NCBI GenBank assembly: GCA_051814705.1
Contig: JBPWQW010000008.1
Location: forward strand, 62,001 to 126,000
Reading direction: 5' to 3'
DNA: 64,000 nucleotides
Source: Geojedonia sp051814705
GTDB taxonomy: Bacteria > Bacteroidota > Bacteroidia > Flavobacteriales > Flavobacteriaceae
Positions 25,119 through 33,243 of the stretch are shown piece by piece. The stretch's first letter is position 1. Each line of letters starts with the position of its first letter. The notes beneath the pieces were generated by a model that saw nothing but the letters and a program-made list of their open reading frames with translations, had not been told where the DNA came from and did no database searches. The position numbers were made by a program, and so were the translations under genes.

Positions 25119-25320
25119 GTTAAAAAGCAAATCTTTTTAGTTCAATTTAGACACCTGTCTGCCTACTTACAAAAATCCTCGCGCCAAACACCAAGCACCA
25201 AACACCAAGCACCAAGCACCAATTTCCAACAGATTTTGATAAAAACTTTGGGCGGTATGAAGTTCGTTTTAAATAGTTTAGTATATTTAAAACATGCTAA
25301 CGGTTAATAAATTGTCGACC
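25094..25320 (+). repeat. attC-like site after DUF6090 copy 3
   Basis: Outer end GAAAGCACAAC (25096-25106), inner box CTGAGTTA (25114-25121), common block AGCAAATCTTTTTAG. A CACCAAG repeat stretch follows (25190-25225; CACCAAGCACCAA units), then a very degraded core (AGTTTAGTATATTTAAAAC..). It overlaps the 3' end of the upstream gene by about 25 bp. No clear junction before 25340. Confidence 0.55.
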
Positions 25321-25339
25321 TTCTAAAATAGCTGTATAA

Positions 25340-26104
25340 ATGAGCGATACTATAAATGCTGGTGATCCGGGTTACAAAAGCAAAGGTTTCACCAAATATG
25401 TATTGGAGGGTTTGATGATTTTTGTTGCTGTTGTACTTGGTTTTATTTCTGAAAATATCAGGCAAGATATCGTAGCCAAAAAAATGACCAAGGAATTTGC
25501 ACTTTCAATGGTCGAAAATCTCAAATCGGATACCACAAATTTAAGAGATTATATAGCTTATTTTTCATTGGCAGCCTCAAATATGGATTCCATAAATGGG
25601 TTGTTATTGACCAATGATCTAAAGGACATACCTACCGGAAAATTGTATTATTATGGCCTTTGGGGAGGTGCAGACCGCGCCTATGTATCAAATGATGCCA
25701 GCTTTCAACAAATGAGGAATTCGGGATTGCTTCAAAATATCTCCAACAAATCACTACTTAAGAACATCCTGAATTATGACCGATTGAACCAAGTCTTACA
25801 TTCCGAAGAACAAAGAGATAACTTAATTTATGTAGAAGTAAGGAAAATAAGAGGCCAGATTTTCAATTACAAATATAATATAGCCGCCAATGCTATAGTG
25901 CAAGCCAATAGAACAAAACCCGATAAACAAAAGATTCATGATTTTTTGGAATCGGAACCCCCATTGCTGACCTATGATCCAATTCTTTTTAATCAATATA
26001 TGGAACTGGTGAGGTCGAGAAATATAAAGAACAAAGTACATGAAGCTAATGTCTTGTTGGATGAGGCCAGTAAGCTTATTGCTGAATTGAAAAAACACTA
26101 TTAA
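25340..26104 (+). CDS. DUF6090-like membrane-anchored protein, divergent member
   Basis: The 254-aa product has the same architecture as the DUF6090 copies but a different N-terminus: a short polar segment, then helix VLEGLMIFVAVVLGFISENI at about residues 21-40, where SENIRQ stands in place of NNWNE. A helical domain follows (FALSMVENLKSDTTNLRDYI) with a Gly/Tyr-rich patch (LYYYGLWGGADRAY). The next gene, a true DUF6090 copy, starts 64 bp downstream on the same strand. Paired divergent and typical members suggest a two-subunit assembly. That is inference. Confidence 0.7.
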   Translation: MSDTINAGDPGYKSKGFTKYVLEGLMIFVAVVLGFISENIRQDIVAKKMTKEFALSMVENLKSDTTNLRDYIAYFSLAASNMDSINGLLLTNDLKDIPTGKLYYYGLWGGADRAYVSNDASFQQMRNSGLLQNISNKSLLKNILNYDRLNQVLHSEEQRDNLIYVEVRKIRGQIFNYKYNIAANAIVQANRTKPDKQKIHDFLESEPPLLTYDPILFNQYMELVRSRNIKNKVHEANVLLDEASKLIAELKKHY

Positions 26105-26167
26105 CATGAATAAACAGGAGTATGTACAATGGCACAACAAAGGCTGCCTGACCATCATTAAGAACCT

Positions 26168-26983
26168 ATGATTAAGTTTTTTAGACGAATCAGATTTGAC
26201 CTTACGGTGAAAAACCCGCCTGCCGGACCTGCCGGTAAAACTGGAAAGCCTGCCTTTGCCGCAGGCAGGTACCTAAAATATGCCATTGGAGAAATTGTTC
26301 TTGTCGTGGTTGGAATTCTGATTGCATTATCAATCAATAATTGGAATGACAATAAAAAGAACGCAGCATCGGAACTTAATTATTATCACAGAATTTTGGA
26401 CGATTTTGAAATGGACAAACAACTTATTGCCGAGTCTTTAGAAAAGGCCAATAAAAGGATTACTACAAGTAAAGAGCTTTTATTGGAATTGGATTCTGGC
26501 ACAAAAAACAAGAATTTTCTTTTAAACAAATTTTTAGCAGCTATCAGGGGTGATGTTTTTGTAGTTCGAAACGTTACATTCAAAGATTTAATCTCATCTG
26601 GAAATCTTAAGTTGCTTAAGGATATCACAATAAAAAATAGCCTGATTCAATATTATAGTGAATTGGAAAACAGACAGGCTCAAATGCAACAAAATAGAGA
26701 TGAAAACCTGAAAAAGATATTTGAGTTGTTCAACAGTTCAGTTGAATTTGGAGGTATGCAAGAATTGGAATACGTCAATCAAATTCTTGGGCCAGAGATA
26801 CTTCAGACTTTAAAGCAAGTGGATTGGACAATGGATAAAGACAGCGAATATTATAAAAAATTTCAGTTGGAATTATTATTCAATATCTCAATGGTAGATA
26901 GAGAAAAGCAACATTTAATCGCCATAAGAAATTTAATGGAATCACCATATGCCCTATTAGTAAAAAAGTGTCGAAAAAATTAA
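26168..26983 (+). CDS. DUF6090 family membrane-anchored protein, copy 4 (two palindrome inserts)
   Basis: The 271-aa product begins MIKFFRRIRFDLTVKNPPAG. The juxtamembrane segment is expanded to PPAGPAGKTGKPAFAAGR before YLKYAIGEIVLVVVGILIAL and NNWND. In copy 2 the same place reads KTGKYLKYAIGE, so PAFAAGR (a 21-bp palindrome) has been inserted between TGK and YLK without breaking the frame, with a second insert (PPAGPAG) just before. The remainder is helical. Function unknown. Confidence 0.8.
   Translation: MIKFFRRIRFDLTVKNPPAGPAGKTGKPAFAAGRYLKYAIGEIVLVVVGILIALSINNWNDNKKNAASELNYYHRILDDFEMDKQLIAESLEKANKRITTSKELLLELDSGTKNKNFLLNKFLAAIRGDVFVVRNVTFKDLISSGNLKLLKDITIKNSLIQYYSELENRQAQMQQNRDENLKKIFELFNSSVEFGGMQELEYVNQILGPEILQTLKQVDWTMDKDSEYYKKFQLELLFNISMVDREKQHLIAIRNLMESPYALLVKKCRKN
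26249..26270 (+). repeat. Palindrome inserted in frame in DUF6090 copy 4
   Basis: CCTGCCT..AGGCAGG arms around TTGCCGC encode PAFAAGR. A second, decayed unit (CCTGCCGGACCTGCCGG) lies 26 bp upstream, within 26218-26236. Confidence 0.75.
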
Positions 26984-26998
26984 TAATAACAAAAGACT

Positions 26999-27090
26999 CC
27001 GCGCTTCGAAGTTTCCGCCAAAGGTGGACAGCTGTGACTTCGAAGCCATAAGACAGGGCAGTGGGTGTGGTGCGAAGTTTTAAACGTTGC
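26999..27090 (+). repeat. Structured repeat R1 copy d
   Basis: CTTCGAAGTTTCCGCC..AAGGTGGACAG..TGACTTCGAAG, then GCGAAGTTTTAAACG. The second hairpin is damaged (ACGTTGC replaces ACTTCGC). The open frame of the next gene runs back into this repeat from a GTG at 27065, which is not used as the start here. Confidence 0.65.
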
Positions 27091-27133
27091 TAGGACATCC
27101 ACCCATCAAAAATGGAATATAAAAACAAACGTA

Positions 27134-28516
27134 ATGAATATAAAAAAGAATTTAATTTGTTTTATTATTAGTGTAGCAGGAGCATCATTGATGGGGCAAA
27201 ACCTCAGTCAAAAATCGGAAGATGCTGCCATGCTGAAATTTGATTTTCCAGGCCTGTTGATTGGTGTTGCTGAAAATGAAGAAGGCCCAACAGGCACCAC
27301 GGTGTTTTACTTTCCTGAACGCGTTATGGGTGCAGCTGATGTTAGAGGAGGCGCCACGGGCACCTTGAACGCACCGGCAGTCTCTAGAGGGTATGAAAGA
27401 AAAATGATCGATGCGGTTGTGTTTTCGGGGGGGTCATGGTATGGCCTGTCCGCAGCAACCGGCGTTGCAAATGAAATTAAAAACATAAAGGCAAAGGAAG
27501 GCAATGTGGATCATGTTTCAGGGGTTTTGGGAGGCATTATTTACGACGTTGGAGGTAGGAGGTTCAGCAGAGTGACTCCGAACGACCAACTTGCCCGCGA
27601 GGCTTTATTAAGTGCAAAACCCAATAGGTTTCCTTTGGGAGCAAAAGGGGCAGGTCGCATGGCCATGCAGGGTTTTTATTTTTGCGATGAAGACAATGGA
27701 AGCGTCGATGGATATGCCAATTGGCCCCATTCAGGTCAAGGTGCCGCATTTGGAGAAATTGGAGACACAAAGATAGCGGTATTTACGGTGGTCAATGCAT
27801 TGGGAACCATTGTGGATAGAAATGGAAAGGTAGTAAGGTGCCATCGCAACGTTTTGGGCGAGGATTGCCCAAAGGTTGCAGACTTGATGAAAGCTATTCC
27901 AACTCTTCAAAAAATGGAGTCTTCCAATGATTCCGGACCAACAAGCAATACCACTTTAACGCTAGTAGTAACCAATCAAAAACTACCGTTTTGGGCACTC
28001 CAACGATTGGCCACTCAGGTACATACCTCCATGGGAAGGGCCATTCAGCCCTTTTCAACACAATTTGATGGCGATGTGCTTTATGCGGTCTCCACAAATG
28101 AAATAGAAAACTCGAGTATATCACCAATTGATTTGGCTGTGGCCGCTTCAGAATTGGCATGGGATGCTGTATTGAATAGTGTTCCCGAATTACCTGAACC
28201 TCCAAAGTTGCTTGACTCCAAACCAACATTAAAGGCTTTGATGAAATATAAAGGGCAATATGAATTTTATGGTGGCGGGATGCTTGCAGTAGACGTTGAT
28301 GAATCGGGGCTTTGGGCCAAGTTTATTGGCAAGGGGCGAATATATTTTGATGAAAACAGAATATACCGACTCAATCCTGCCCAAGGCAGATTATTCATCA
28401 TAGATGCTCCGGCTCAAGATGTCATTCGGTTTGATAGCAAATCGGACAAAGTCTATGGATTGACTATTAATCCGGGGGCTTGGGCCATGACAGCACAAAG
28501 TAAAAAATCGGAATAA
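27134..28516 (+). CDS. P1-family (S58) aminopeptidase-like protein, secreted
   Basis: Start ATG 27134 is chosen because it opens a signal peptide (NLICFIISVAGASLMGQ). The longer frame begins in an R1 repeat. The mature 440 aa match DmpA/BapA-type peptidases: DFPGLLIGVAENEEGPTG, VFSGGSWYGLSAATGV, LGAKGAGRMAMQ and a TSNTTLTLVVTNQKL block at the expected self-cleavage site that generates the N-terminal nucleophile. A C-terminal extra domain of ~110 aa (PTLKALMKYKGQYEFYGGGM) has a lipocalin-like look. Members cleave beta- or D-amino-acid peptides. It forms a likely unit with the acyltransferase at 28622. Confidence 0.85.
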   Translation: MNIKKNLICFIISVAGASLMGQNLSQKSEDAAMLKFDFPGLLIGVAENEEGPTGTTVFYFPERVMGAADVRGGATGTLNAPAVSRGYERKMIDAVVFSGGSWYGLSAATGVANEIKNIKAKEGNVDHVSGVLGGIIYDVGGRRFSRVTPNDQLAREALLSAKPNRFPLGAKGAGRMAMQGFYFCDEDNGSVDGYANWPHSGQGAAFGEIGDTKIAVFTVVNALGTIVDRNGKVVRCHRNVLGEDCPKVADLMKAIPTLQKMESSNDSGPTSNTTLTLVVTNQKLPFWALQRLATQVHTSMGRAIQPFSTQFDGDVLYAVSTNEIENSSISPIDLAVAASELAWDAVLNSVPELPEPPKLLDSKPTLKALMKYKGQYEFYGGGMLAVDVDESGLWAKFIGKGRIYFDENRIYRLNPAQGRLFIIDAPAQDVIRFDSKSDKVYGLTINPGAWAMTAQSKKSE

Positions 28517-28621
28517 AAAGGACATAATAGGGTATATGTGACCTATTGAAACAAACCCTACACAAACACGATAACCGTAATGAGATAGCTTAAAAAAATA
28601 GTAACCAATTTAACATCAATT

Positions 28622-29794
28622 ATGAACCAACTAAAAACCAACCGAATTGAGTCCCTCGATATCCTTAAGGGAATAGTCATTATATTTATGGCACTGGACC
28701 ATACCCGTGATTATTTCCATACCGACTCGTTTCTCTTTGACCCTGCCGATCCTGAAAAAAGCAACATGGTCTTGTTCTTTACCCGATGGATTACGCACTT
28801 CTGTGCCCCTGCCTTTAGTTTTCTGGCAGGAATCTCTGCCTTTTTAGTGGGTAGAAGGAAATCTAAGTCCCAACTCAGTGCCTTCCTTTTAAAACGGGGG
28901 ATTTGGTTAATTTTCATCGAATTTACCATTGTTTATTTGGGCTGGAGTTTTAATATGTCATTTGGATCTATTGGTCTGCTAGTGATATGGTCGTTAGGTA
29001 TTAGCATGATTTTACTGGCTGCGATCATTCACCTTTCCATGAAAAACATTCTGATCTTGAGTTTGGTCATCATTTTTGGACATAATTTGCTGGACAACCT
29101 CCATTTTGACCAAAATATGCTTTGGTCAATCATGCATGAACGGGGCTCTTACACCCTGTTTGACCGTATTGATGTACGTATAGTTTACCCCATTATTCCT
29201 TGGGTTGGGGTAATGTCGTTAGGCTATTATTTTGGGAAATTCTACAATAGGGAGGTCACACCCGAATACCGACAAAAACTATTTAATAAAATTGGGTTGG
29301 CCTGTATTGCAGGGTTTTTGATCATAAGAGGCATTAACCTTTATGGAAATTCTGACCCTTGGATTGCCTTTGATAGCTTCTCACAAACGGTCATTTCCTT
29401 TATGGATCCTTCCAAATACCCACCATCAATGACCTATTTATTGATGACCCTTGGGCCCTCACTTCTATTTTTGGGCAATTCGGAACATTTAAAAGGACGT
29501 ATAACCGATTTCTGTGCAACGTTTGGCAAGGTGCCTTTTTTCATTTACATAATCCATATTTATGTAATACACCTATTTGCAACAATTTTAGCCGAATTGA
29601 CGGGTTTTGGTTACGAGGCAATGGTATTGAGCGGATTTGTCTCAACCAATGAGCAATTGATAGGTTATGGTGTCAACCTCGGTTGGGTGTATGTGGTATG
29701 GCTGACCATTGTGTTAATGCTGTATCCATTATGCCTTAAGTTTAGTAAGTACAAACTGAACCATAAAGAAAAGTGGTGGTTGAGTTATTTGTAA
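28622..29794 (+). CDS. DUF1624/heparan-alpha-glucosaminide acetyltransferase-like membrane protein
   Basis: The 390-aa polytopic membrane protein begins RIESLDILKGIVIIFMALDH then TRDYFH, the signature of the COG3503/DUF1624 group. The catalytic His is likely the one in MALDHTRDYF. About ten hydrophobic segments follow. Members are thought to move acyl groups from cytoplasmic acyl-CoA to acceptors across the membrane. The acceptor is unknown here. The start is 105 bp after the P1 peptidase on the same strand. Confidence 0.88.
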   Translation: MNQLKTNRIESLDILKGIVIIFMALDHTRDYFHTDSFLFDPADPEKSNMVLFFTRWITHFCAPAFSFLAGISAFLVGRRKSKSQLSAFLLKRGIWLIFIEFTIVYLGWSFNMSFGSIGLLVIWSLGISMILLAAIIHLSMKNILILSLVIIFGHNLLDNLHFDQNMLWSIMHERGSYTLFDRIDVRIVYPIIPWVGVMSLGYYFGKFYNREVTPEYRQKLFNKIGLACIAGFLIIRGINLYGNSDPWIAFDSFSQTVISFMDPSKYPPSMTYLLMTLGPSLLFLGNSEHLKGRITDFCATFGKVPFFIYIIHIYVIHLFATILAELTGFGYEAMVLSGFVSTNEQLIGYGVNLGWVYVVWLTIVLMLYPLCLKFSKYKLNHKEKWWLSYL

Positions 29795-29901
29795 TGCAAC
29801 TAACAACTAACAAGTACCAAATCCCACCTTCCTTGGGGAGGGAAGGCCCTACTTTTTTTCAGGGGCTATTTTATAACATCAAATTTTAATACCAGTACAT
29901 C

Positions 29902-30006
29902 ATGGCAAAATCACACGACGCAAAAAAAAATGTAAAAAAAGAACCAGTGCTTACTGCAAAGGAGAAAAAGGAAGCCAAACGCAATAAAAAAGCAAGCCGA
30001 TCATAA
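29902..30006 (+). CDS. Very small lysine-rich protein (34 aa)
   Basis: An ATG at 29902 opens 34 codons: MAKSHDAKKNVKKEPVLTAK then EKKEAKRNKKASRS. The composition (about one third Lys) is not what random AT-rich DNA gives. Similar short Lys/Ala-rich proteins starting MAKSxDAKK are common in Bacteroidota; the function is unknown but a nucleic-acid-binding role is plausible. It sits between the acyltransferase and an R1 repeat. Confidence 0.6.
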   Translation: MAKSHDAKKNVKKEPVLTAKEKKEAKRNKKASRS

Positions 30007-30057
30007 GATTTACGATTACTGTCTGTAGACTGAAAACTGAAAACTGAAGACTGAAGC

Positions 30058-30154
30058 CCCGCTCTTCGAAGTCTCCGCCAAAGGCGTACGGGAGTCTCTT
30101 CGAAGTAATAAGACCGAGCAAGTAATCTGGTGCGAAGTTTTAAAGTTCGCAAAG
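30058..30154 (+). repeat. Structured repeat R1 copy e
   Basis: CTCTTCGAAGTCTCCGCC..AAGGCGTACGGGAGTCTCTTCGAAG, then GCGAAGTTTTAAAGTTCGC. The repeat is preceded by a short CTGAAAACTGAAAACTGAAG direct repeat (30031-30053). Confidence 0.7.
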
Positions 30155-30330
30155 CGGTAGGTCGCTGTTTTTAGAATAAGTCCAAACAAAATCTGTATTG
30201 AACATGAAATCATGAAACATTACAGATGGTCTTCGAAAAAATCTAAAGCCAACCTAACAATCCTCGTTTTTTTTAATACAAGGGTAGGACTTTTGGCATG
30301 ATAGCTGTTACATTGTAGTATATCGAAAAA

Positions 30331-30356
30331 ATAGATTAATGTTAGCATTAATCTAT
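30331..30356. promoter_or_regulatory. Perfect inverted repeat upstream of the DUF4382 gene, possible operator
   Basis: ATAGATTAATG-TTAG-CATTAATCTAT: 11-bp perfect arms, 46 bp before the ATG. There is no T run, so it is not a typical terminator. The position fits an operator or a 5' leader hairpin. The regulator is unknown. Confidence 0.45.
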
Positions 30357-30401
30357 ATGTATTTATAATATTGAGTATAATTTTAAAAAAGAAGAAGAAT
30401 T

Positions 30402-31232
30402 ATGAAATTAAAAAAATTAGGGACCTATGCGTCTATGATTATTGCCATTGTATCATTAACTTTTATTCAAAGTTGTAGCAGCAATAGTAGCAATGACACG
30501 TCTAGAGTACAATTAAAATTAGTGGATGCTCCAGGCGATTATTTAGAAGTAAATGTAGAAATTGTCGATATTCAATACAATTCGACGGACAGTGAATCTG
30601 GATGGCAAAGTTTTACCCCAGCTAGCGGTTATCCTATTAATGTGGATTTAACAAAGCTTATTGCTGGCAATAGTCTTTTATTGACAGACCAACTCATCCC
30701 TTCGGGAATGTTGAAACAAATCAGACTTGTTTTAGGAGATAACAATACACTTAAAATTGAAGGGAACGACAATTTAATTCATTTAGATACGCCAAGTGCC
30801 TTGCAGTCTGGCTTAAAATTAAATTTAAACACTGAGCTGGTAGGTGGATTTTCTTATACGTTTATTCTTGACTGGGTTGTGCAAGAGTCAGTAGTTGAAG
30901 CAGGCACTAGTGGAATGTACAATTTAAAACCAGTGATAAAAGTTAATGCTGAAGCCAATTCGGGCTCCATAAGTGGTAAGGTGGTTGAAACCATTAATCA
31001 GGTTGAAACTCCAAAAGAAAATATCACCGTACAGGTTTATACAACAGGTGATGTTTTGCTGACCGATTCATTAACAGATGGGAATGGGGATTTCTTAATT
31101 CAAGGACTTGAAGGAGGTACCTATAAATTAAAAATAGTTCAAGATGGATATCAAGACTATATGTCTGGTGAAATTACGGTAACGGTTGGCGAAGTAATAT
31201 CGGCTGGAACAATAGAACTGCTTTTATTGTAA
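30402..31232 (+). CDS. DUF4382 lipoprotein with C-terminal carboxypeptidase-regulatory-like domain
   Basis: The 276-aa product has a lipobox FIQSCSSN after a hydrophobic signal. Residues ~35-180 form a DUF4382 domain (RVQLKLVDAPGDYLEVNVEI, PINVDLTKLIAGNSLLL, KQIRLVLGDNNTLKI). Residues ~195-276 form a beta sandwich of the CarboxypepD_reg type (GSISGKVVETINQVETPKEN, GDFLIQGLEGGTYKLKIV). Surface lipoprotein. Role unknown. It has its own terminator and a palindromic leader element. Confidence 0.85.
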   Translation: MKLKKLGTYASMIIAIVSLTFIQSCSSNSSNDTSRVQLKLVDAPGDYLEVNVEIVDIQYNSTDSESGWQSFTPASGYPINVDLTKLIAGNSLLLTDQLIPSGMLKQIRLVLGDNNTLKIEGNDNLIHLDTPSALQSGLKLNLNTELVGGFSYTFILDWVVQESVVEAGTSGMYNLKPVIKVNAEANSGSISGKVVETINQVETPKENITVQVYTTGDVLLTDSLTDGNGDFLIQGLEGGTYKLKIVQDGYQDYMSGEITVTVGEVISAGTIELLLL

Positions 31233-31282
31233 ACCGTTTGTTTAGCAAAGCCTTGATACAGTTTTCCTTCTAAAGGTATAAG

Positions 31283-31308
31283 AGCCACATAAATTTGTGG
31301 CTTTTTTA
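31283..31308 (+). terminator. Rho-independent terminator after DUF4382 gene
   Basis: AGCCACA-TAAAT-TTGTGGCT stem followed by six T, about 50 bp after the stop. Confidence 0.85.
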
Positions 31309-31391
31309 GTTTTAAAAGCATCATAACTACTTAAAGATTAAGGTGTTTCGGGTTTTATAGCTCGCTGACGGCTCAAAAATGTTCATACCTA

Positions 31392-31729
31392 ACTCTTCGA
31401 AATATCCGCCAAAGGCGTACGGGTGTCCCTTCGAAGTTATAAGACAGAGTAGGTGATCTGGCGCGATGTTTTAAGCTTTGTAAAGCGTATGTGTCAGTAC
31501 AGGGCAGGATGTGTGAGGTATTTATGTAGCCTTATTTTAGGACGGGTCAAGATAAGTTATAACTGATAGCTCATATTATAGTTACGGTTTCCCGCAATAC
31601 AATACTTACAAAATTTACTACATTTAGGCACTCTGACTATGAATTTTTGCTGGCCCAGTAAAAACAAAAGATGCTTTTACCCTGAACCTAACAGAGGTAA
31701 GCGTATGTTTTATTATTATGTTACACGTT
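31392..31729 (+). repeat. R1 copy f joined to core and family-A attC-like right end
   Basis: R1 (31392-31486, second hairpin decayed) is followed by ~90 bp of unplaced sequence. The core follows (TTACGGTTTCCCGCAATAC..TTTTTGCTGGCCC; 31580-31660), then the right end (GCGTATGTTTTATTATTATG, TTACACG) with junction G|TTGTAAACTATT at 31727. Confidence 0.65.
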
Positions 31730-31754
31730 GTAAACTATTTAAAAATTACATCTA

Positions 31755-32231
31755 TTGAATAAAATTTATCTTGACGAAGATTTAAAAAAATACTACGCTA
31801 ATTGTTTAAAAACAGAAATAGTACTTAATAATATTAATCAAGATTTACAAGATCCACTGATCTCTATAAACAAAAGCGAAAATATTAGAACTTTATTCTC
31901 AAAAAAAGATAAACATGATTTAAAGAATTGTCTTCACAGCTACTTGAGAATAGCCTTTACATCGAAAGTAGAACAGACACTTTTGACCCAAATCATACCA
32001 ACGTTTGAACTAAACTTTAATTTAAACGAGAAATTTGAATACAAATGTTCAACTATAGATCCATATATTCAGCCTGAAAGAAAAATTACCAAAGAAAATA
32101 AAGGATCAGAATGGCTTATTAATCCAGAATATTTTAACGTTAACCAAATAAAATTCGATTTACAAAATGGCGATTCTGCAATACATGATATGTTTTGGGC
32201 TGAACTTAATAAATACTTATCTGAATTATAA
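31755..32231 (+). CDS. Hypothetical protein, 158 aa
   Basis: Starts at TTG 31755 (no ATG in reach), 28 bp after the cassette junction. The soluble, charged product (LDEDLKKYYANCLKTEIVLN, then FSKKDKHDLKNCLHSYLRIA) has no signal peptide and no family that I recognise. Cassette ends match: G|TTGTAAACTATT before and ACGGCTTACAAC after. The TTG start is uncertain. Confidence 0.55.
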   Translation: MNKIYLDEDLKKYYANCLKTEIVLNNINQDLQDPLISINKSENIRTLFSKKDKHDLKNCLHSYLRIAFTSKVEQTLLTQIIPTFELNFNLNEKFEYKCSTIDPYIQPERKITKENKGSEWLINPEYFNVNQIKFDLQNGDSAIHDMFWAELNKYLSEL

Positions 32232-32242
32232 AGTACAATGAA

Positions 32243-32421
32243 CGGCTTACAACACGGCTATAATTCAACAGGTCTGAATCGTTAGCTTGGTAATTATTAC
32301 TACTTTTAAACTTATTAATTAATCGGAATGATTTCGGTGAGCTGCTCCTCCATCCGACTTGACCGCTAAGCGTTCGCCTCGAGGTCGCGCCAGTCCTGCC
32401 GAAATCATAGCCAAACTCGTT
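32243..32421 (+). repeat. attC-like site between hypothetical and methyltransferase cassettes
   Basis: Outer end CGGCTTACAAC (32243-32253). Inner left arm GGCTATAATTC (32256-32266) pairs with GAAATCATAGCC (32401-32412). Between lie further partial palindromes and a GC-rich patch (32370-32398). Junction G|TTTGCTGCC at 32419. The right half is nearly the same as that at 19960-19980. Confidence 0.75.
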
Positions 32422-32472
32422 TGCTGCCATTGTTAAGAAACCCCAAACATATTAGAATCCATCAAAAATAAA

Positions 32473-33243
32473 TTGAAAATGAAAATAGAAAACCCAGCCT
32501 TTAATTATGATGAATTAGGCCAAAAATATTCTGGGCAAAGACAAACAGAACCAGAAATAGAAAAATATATAAATAGAGCTTTAGGAAATGCTAAAACAGT
32601 TTTGAATGTTGGCGCAGGTTCTGGTTCTTATGAACCGAAAGACAGATATGTAGTAGCTGTTGAACCATCCTTTGTAATGCGACAAGAAAGATTAGCAAAT
32701 AATAAAATTCCCGCCATAAATGCAAAAGGCGATAATTTACCTTTTGATGATAATTCATTTGATGCAACAATGGCACTGGTTACTATTCATCATTGGCCAG
32801 ATATGGATAAAGGATTAAAAGAACTTAGAAGAGTTACAAAAGAACAAGTAATCATAATGACTTTTGACCCTGAAGCATTAGATAGTTTTTGGAATTCCCA
32901 CTACTTCCCCGAATTAATAGCTGTAGAAAAAGCACGCTTTCCAACAATAGATTTCATCAAAAATTCTTTAGGTGGAAATTGTGATGTAGTAGAAGTCCCT
33001 ATTCCTTTAAATTGTGTTGATGGTTTTCAAGAAGCATATTATGGAAGACCTGAAGCTTTTTTAGAAAAAGAAGTCCGTTTATCACAATCTGCTTGGGGAT
33101 TTTTGTCCGAAGAAGTACAAAATGTGTTAGTAAAAAGGCTTGAAGATGATTTAAAATCAGGTGAATGGGATAAAAAATATGGGCACTTTCGTTCAGAACC
33201 AAATTTCACCTGTGCTTTGCGACTAATAATTTCAAGAGCATAA
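32473..33243 (+). CDS. Class I SAM-dependent methyltransferase
   Basis: The 256-aa cytoplasmic enzyme has motif I TVLNVGAGSGSYEP, acidic end of strand 2 VVAVEPS, then NAKGDNLPFDDNSFDATMAL and VTIHHWPDMDKGLKELRRVT, the Methyltransf_11 pattern. The substrate is unknown; small-molecule methylation is more likely than nucleic acid, since no NPPY-type motif is present. It begins at ATG 32479 or 32473 (MKMK); 32473 is kept. The stop codon forms part of the outer cassette end (AAAGCAAAC). Confidence 0.88.
   Translation: MKMKIENPAFNYDELGQKYSGQRQTEPEIEKYINRALGNAKTVLNVGAGSGSYEPKDRYVVAVEPSFVMRQERLANNKIPAINAKGDNLPFDDNSFDATMALVTIHHWPDMDKGLKELRRVTKEQVIIMTFDPEALDSFWNSHYFPELIAVEKARFPTIDFIKNSLGGNCDVVEVPIPLNCVDGFQEAYYGRPEAFLEKEVRLSQSAWGFLSEEVQNVLVKRLEDDLKSGEWDKKYGHFRSEPNFTCALRLIISRA

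Noticed and set aside
27065..27133. GTG-initiated extension of the P1 peptidase gene
   Set aside because: The codons are part of R1 copy d. ATG 27134 opens a signal peptide.
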